A stretch of 8,844 nt of DNA from Acidobacteriota bacterium. Its GTDB lineage: Bacteria; Acidobacteriota; Blastocatellia; Pyrinomonadales; Pyrinomonadaceae. Positions within the stretch are counted from its first letter, which is position 1, and each line of letters begins with the position of its first letter. Below the pieces are notes generated by a model, which was not told the origin of the DNA, searched no databases, and saw only the letters and a program-made list of their open reading frames with translations. Of the stretch, positions 7,328-8,844 are shown one piece after another. The position numbers and the translations under genes were made by a program. The stretch spans positions 1-8,844 of the forward strand of contig QHXL01000033.1 of assembly GCA_003222935.1 (NCBI GenBank), written 5' to 3'.

Positions 7328-7391
7328 CGATGACAACACAAGCTCATTCGCCTTGCGGCGCGAAAGATGTATCGTCGACACCCGCATCTTA
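7297..7391 (-). ncRNA. Possible small structured RNA upstream of the terminator
   Basis: Reading on the - strand from 7390, an AAGATG/CATCTT stem is followed by a hairpin with a GCAA (GNRA) loop at 7364-7347, then the 12-bp terminator-like hairpin. A weak promoter-like pair, TTGAAG, 18 bases, TAAGAT (the -10 at 7391-7386), precedes it. The promoter would start transcription within the first stem, so the 5' end is uncertain. I recognise no known RNA family. This is a suggestion from structure only. Confidence 0.25.
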
Positions 7392-7520
7392 GCGCACATA
7401 GCAGACGAGCTTCAACTCTGGCCCTGTGTAATTTAACAGGCCAACCATGCTGCGCTCATACTCCTACATAATCCTTTAGTCGGAATTTGTAGAAATCAGT
7501 AGAGCGCTCGATCTCCATTC

Positions 7521-7534
7521 AGGAGGGAGGAAGG
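7521..7534 (+). promoter_or_regulatory. Extended purine-rich ribosome binding site of the TPR gene
   Basis: AGGAGGGAGGAAGG is an unbroken purine run ending five bases before ATG 7540. It contains two possible Shine-Dalgarno registers, AGGAGG (13 bases from the start) and GAGGAAGG (5 bases from the start). The second fixes the start at 7540 and predicts efficient translation. Confidence 0.8.
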
Positions 7535-7539
7535 TCGTT

Positions 7540-8475
7540 ATGCGCCGCTATTTGATTTACTTCTCTTTCATAACTCTCATCATTGTCTTGGCCATTGCCG
7601 CAGTCCCGGCGCAAACCCCGAATTCAGCCATCAACCACTATCGAGACGGAGCTCGCAAAGTCAGTAAAGGCGACCTTGATGGCGCAATCGAAGACTACAC
7701 ACGAGCCATAGCAATCAGTTCTCAATTCGGTTCGGTGAGTGGCGCTACAAATGTCGAGACTAAAAATGTGAAGGTCATCGATCCATTTACAGCGAACGCC
7801 TACATTAACCGTGGCGTTGTTCTGTATCGCAAAGGAGATTTTGCAGGAGCGTTGAGGGATCTTAATGCCGCGCTGCGAATCAGACCGGGCCTGGCCCAGG
7901 CTTATCTAAATCGGGCCGCGACACTTCGCGAACTTGGAGATCTGAATGGCGCGCTGATTGACCTCGATAAAGCCATTTCAATCAATCCGAAACTTTTTGA
8001 AGCCTATAACAACCGCGGAACAATAAGACATGACCTTGGTGACTTTACCGGCGCCGCTGCTGACTTCGATCGAGCAGTTCAGCTTGATTCCAGTCATCAC
8101 GAGTCCTTCTATCTGCGCGGTTACCTGCGCATCGCAATCAAGGACTACGACGGGGCACTTGCCGATTTCAATCGCGCTTTACAGCTCGCTCCAGATCTGG
8201 CCCTTCTTTATCAAGGCAGAGGCACTGCCTTAATGTACAAATCGCGAATAGATGAGTCGATTGCCGACTTTACGAATGCGCTTCAACGCGACAAAGGTCT
8301 CGTTTGGGCTTATTTCAATCGTAGCCTGGCGTTGTTTCTGAAAGGAGAAGACACGCGAGCCCAAAGCGACGTGGCTACATGTCTCGAACTTAGACCTGAA
8401 ATGAAAGAGGACCTGGAACGCAGGATTGAAATTGCGAAAACAATTCGCGCGCAGAAGATTACGGTTCGTGACTGA
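7540..8475 (+). CDS. Exported tetratricopeptide-repeat (TPR) protein
   Basis: A 311-residue protein. Residues 1-24 form a signal sequence (MRRY, hydrophobic core 5-21, VPA-Q cleavage), so it acts in the periplasm or outside the cell. The rest is about seven TPR units of 34 residues: about 30-62, 86-119, 120-153, 154-187, 188-221, 222-255 and 256-289. They show repeated GDxxGAxxDxxxAI and INRG/NNRG/NRA positions. TPR arrays bind partner proteins; no enzyme domain is attached. A low-complexity loop of about 22 residues (63-84) separates the first repeat from the rest. The tail (290-311) is charged. The last 17 bases overlap, tail to tail, the end of the YmdB-type gene. The partner and pathway are unknown. 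Confidence 0.9.
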   Translation: MRRYLIYFSFITLIIVLAIAAVPAQTPNSAINHYRDGARKVSKGDLDGAIEDYTRAIAISSQFGSVSGATNVETKNVKVIDPFTANAYINRGVVLYRKGDFAGALRDLNAALRIRPGLAQAYLNRAATLRELGDLNGALIDLDKAISINPKLFEAYNNRGTIRHDLGDFTGAAADFDRAVQLDSSHHESFYLRGYLRIAIKDYDGALADFNRALQLAPDLALLYQGRGTALMYKSRIDESIADFTNALQRDKGLVWAYFNRSLALFLKGEDTRAQSDVATCLELRPEMKEDLERRIEIAKTIRAQKITVRD

Positions 8476-8844
8476 GGCTTAGACGCTGTATATCCCGTGC
8501 TTGGCCGGTTGTTTCATCAATGTCGATCACAGCTGCGCAAATTCTGACCTGTCCACTTGCGTGCTCAGCACGTCTGGCCGGGACAGTTGTGAAGCGGGCA
8601 ATGACATCCGTCTTGCTCATTCCAATAACACCGGCATAGCTTCCCGTCATCCCGAGATCGGTGAGGTACGCGGTTCCCTGAGGCAAGACTCTTTCGTCTG
8701 CCGTTTGGATATGCGTGTGGGTACCAACAACTGCGGACACTCTTCCATCTAAAAACCAGCCCATCGCTACTTTTTCAGATGTGGCTTCGGCGTGAATATC
8801 GACGATGCGAACTTTTGTATCGGCAGGCACCTGTTCCAGCACCT
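8459..8844 (-). CDS. ymdB: YmdB-type (TIGR00282) metallophosphoesterase, C-terminal half (5' end off window)
   Basis: About 128 C-terminal residues are visible, roughly half of a family that runs about 260 residues; the frame is open to the window edge. Strongly conserved family stretches are present: [11 protein letters not shown], then [36 protein letters not shown], and a C-terminal [11 protein letters not shown]. The HAE and GTHTH histidines are metal-binding positions of the calcineurin-like di-metal site. In Bacillus subtilis the homologue hydrolyses 2',3'-cyclic nucleotides and affects biofilm and RNA turnover; the role here is inferred by family only. The GTG near the edge (8842) is simply a Val codon in the middle of the protein, not a start. 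It converges on the TPR gene with a 17-base overlap. Confidence 0.95.
   Translation of the reverse strand, partial: VLEQVPADTKVRIVDIHAEATSEKVAMGWFLDGRVSAVVGTHTHIQTADERVLPQGTAYLTDLGMTGSYAGVIGMSKTDVIARFTTVPARRAEHASGQVRICAAVIDIDETTGQARDIQRLSLSHEP

Larger units (their letters stand above)
7110..7539. other. 430-base gap without a convincing gene
   Basis: No coding frame here looks real: the best - strand candidate (7145-7399) has no recognisable motif, and the strong hairpin at 7297-7327 lies within it. The gap contains that hairpin, smaller inverted repeats at 7347-7364 (a GCAA-loop hairpin on the - strand), 7364-7390 (six-base stem) and 7420-7442 (GGCC(C)TGT/ACAGGCC), and the purine-rich leader of the TPR gene. 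The TPR promoter is probably here, but I see no good -35/-10 pair for it. Confidence 0.6.

Noticed and set aside
7145..7399. 84-codon - strand reading frame as a gene
   Set aside because: It has no recognisable motif or ribosome binding site, and a strong terminator-like hairpin lies within it.
8840..8842. GTG at the right edge as the start of the phosphoesterase
   Set aside because: The family needs about 130 more residues upstream, and the frame is open to the edge, so this is an internal Val codon.

Overview
The window looks like a piece of a bacterial chromosome of roughly even base composition. The dense ATGA/GTGA gene couplings, the gene families and a REP-like palindrome suggest a soil-type Gram-negative, with Acidobacteriota (Blastocatellia) as my best guess. 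That placement is family recall, not computed. No tRNA, rRNA, CRISPR array, integrase or insertion-sequence gene was seen. Ten coding regions are supported. Two run off the window edges and one is broken.

Left third (1-5116): acyl-CoA metabolism. On the + strand, the end of a B12-binding methylmalonyl-CoA mutase subunit or domain is coupled by an ATGA overlap to an unusually short crotonase-fold protein that lacks both classical catalytic glutamates. Facing it on the - strand, and overlapping it tail to tail by 20 bases, is a four-gene run in transcription order. It contains an acyl-CoA carboxylase beta subunit, an AtuA-family (DUF1446) gene, a separate small AtuA C-terminal-domain gene and a LiuC/AtuE-like enoyl-CoA hydratase. 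The last three are coupled by 4-base overlaps. Together they look like a branched-chain or acyclic-isoprenoid acyl-CoA route (carboxylation, then hydration). The mutase next door would handle the methylmalonyl-CoA that comes from propionyl-CoA. The biotin carboxylase partner is not in the window.

Three lesions or repeats sit in this run. The AtuA gene carries an in-frame amber codon where a tryptophan is expected, right beside an apparent in-frame deletion. A 73-base near-perfect inverted repeat fills the gap between the carboxylase and AtuA genes. A four-copy heptanucleotide tandem repeat lies inside the carboxylase coding sequence near codons 65-74.

Middle (5210-7109): a secreted HExxH zinc-peptidase-like protein (- strand) is divergent from a hotdog-fold acyl-CoA thioesterase (+ strand). 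A 430-base gap follows (7110-7539) with no convincing gene. It holds a strong 12-bp hairpin that looks like a terminator for a - strand transcript, plus smaller hairpins upstream of it on that strand, so it may encode a small RNA.

Right end (7540-8844): an exported TPR protein (+ strand) overlaps tail to tail with the C-terminal half of a YmdB-type (TIGR00282) metallophosphoesterase that leaves the window.
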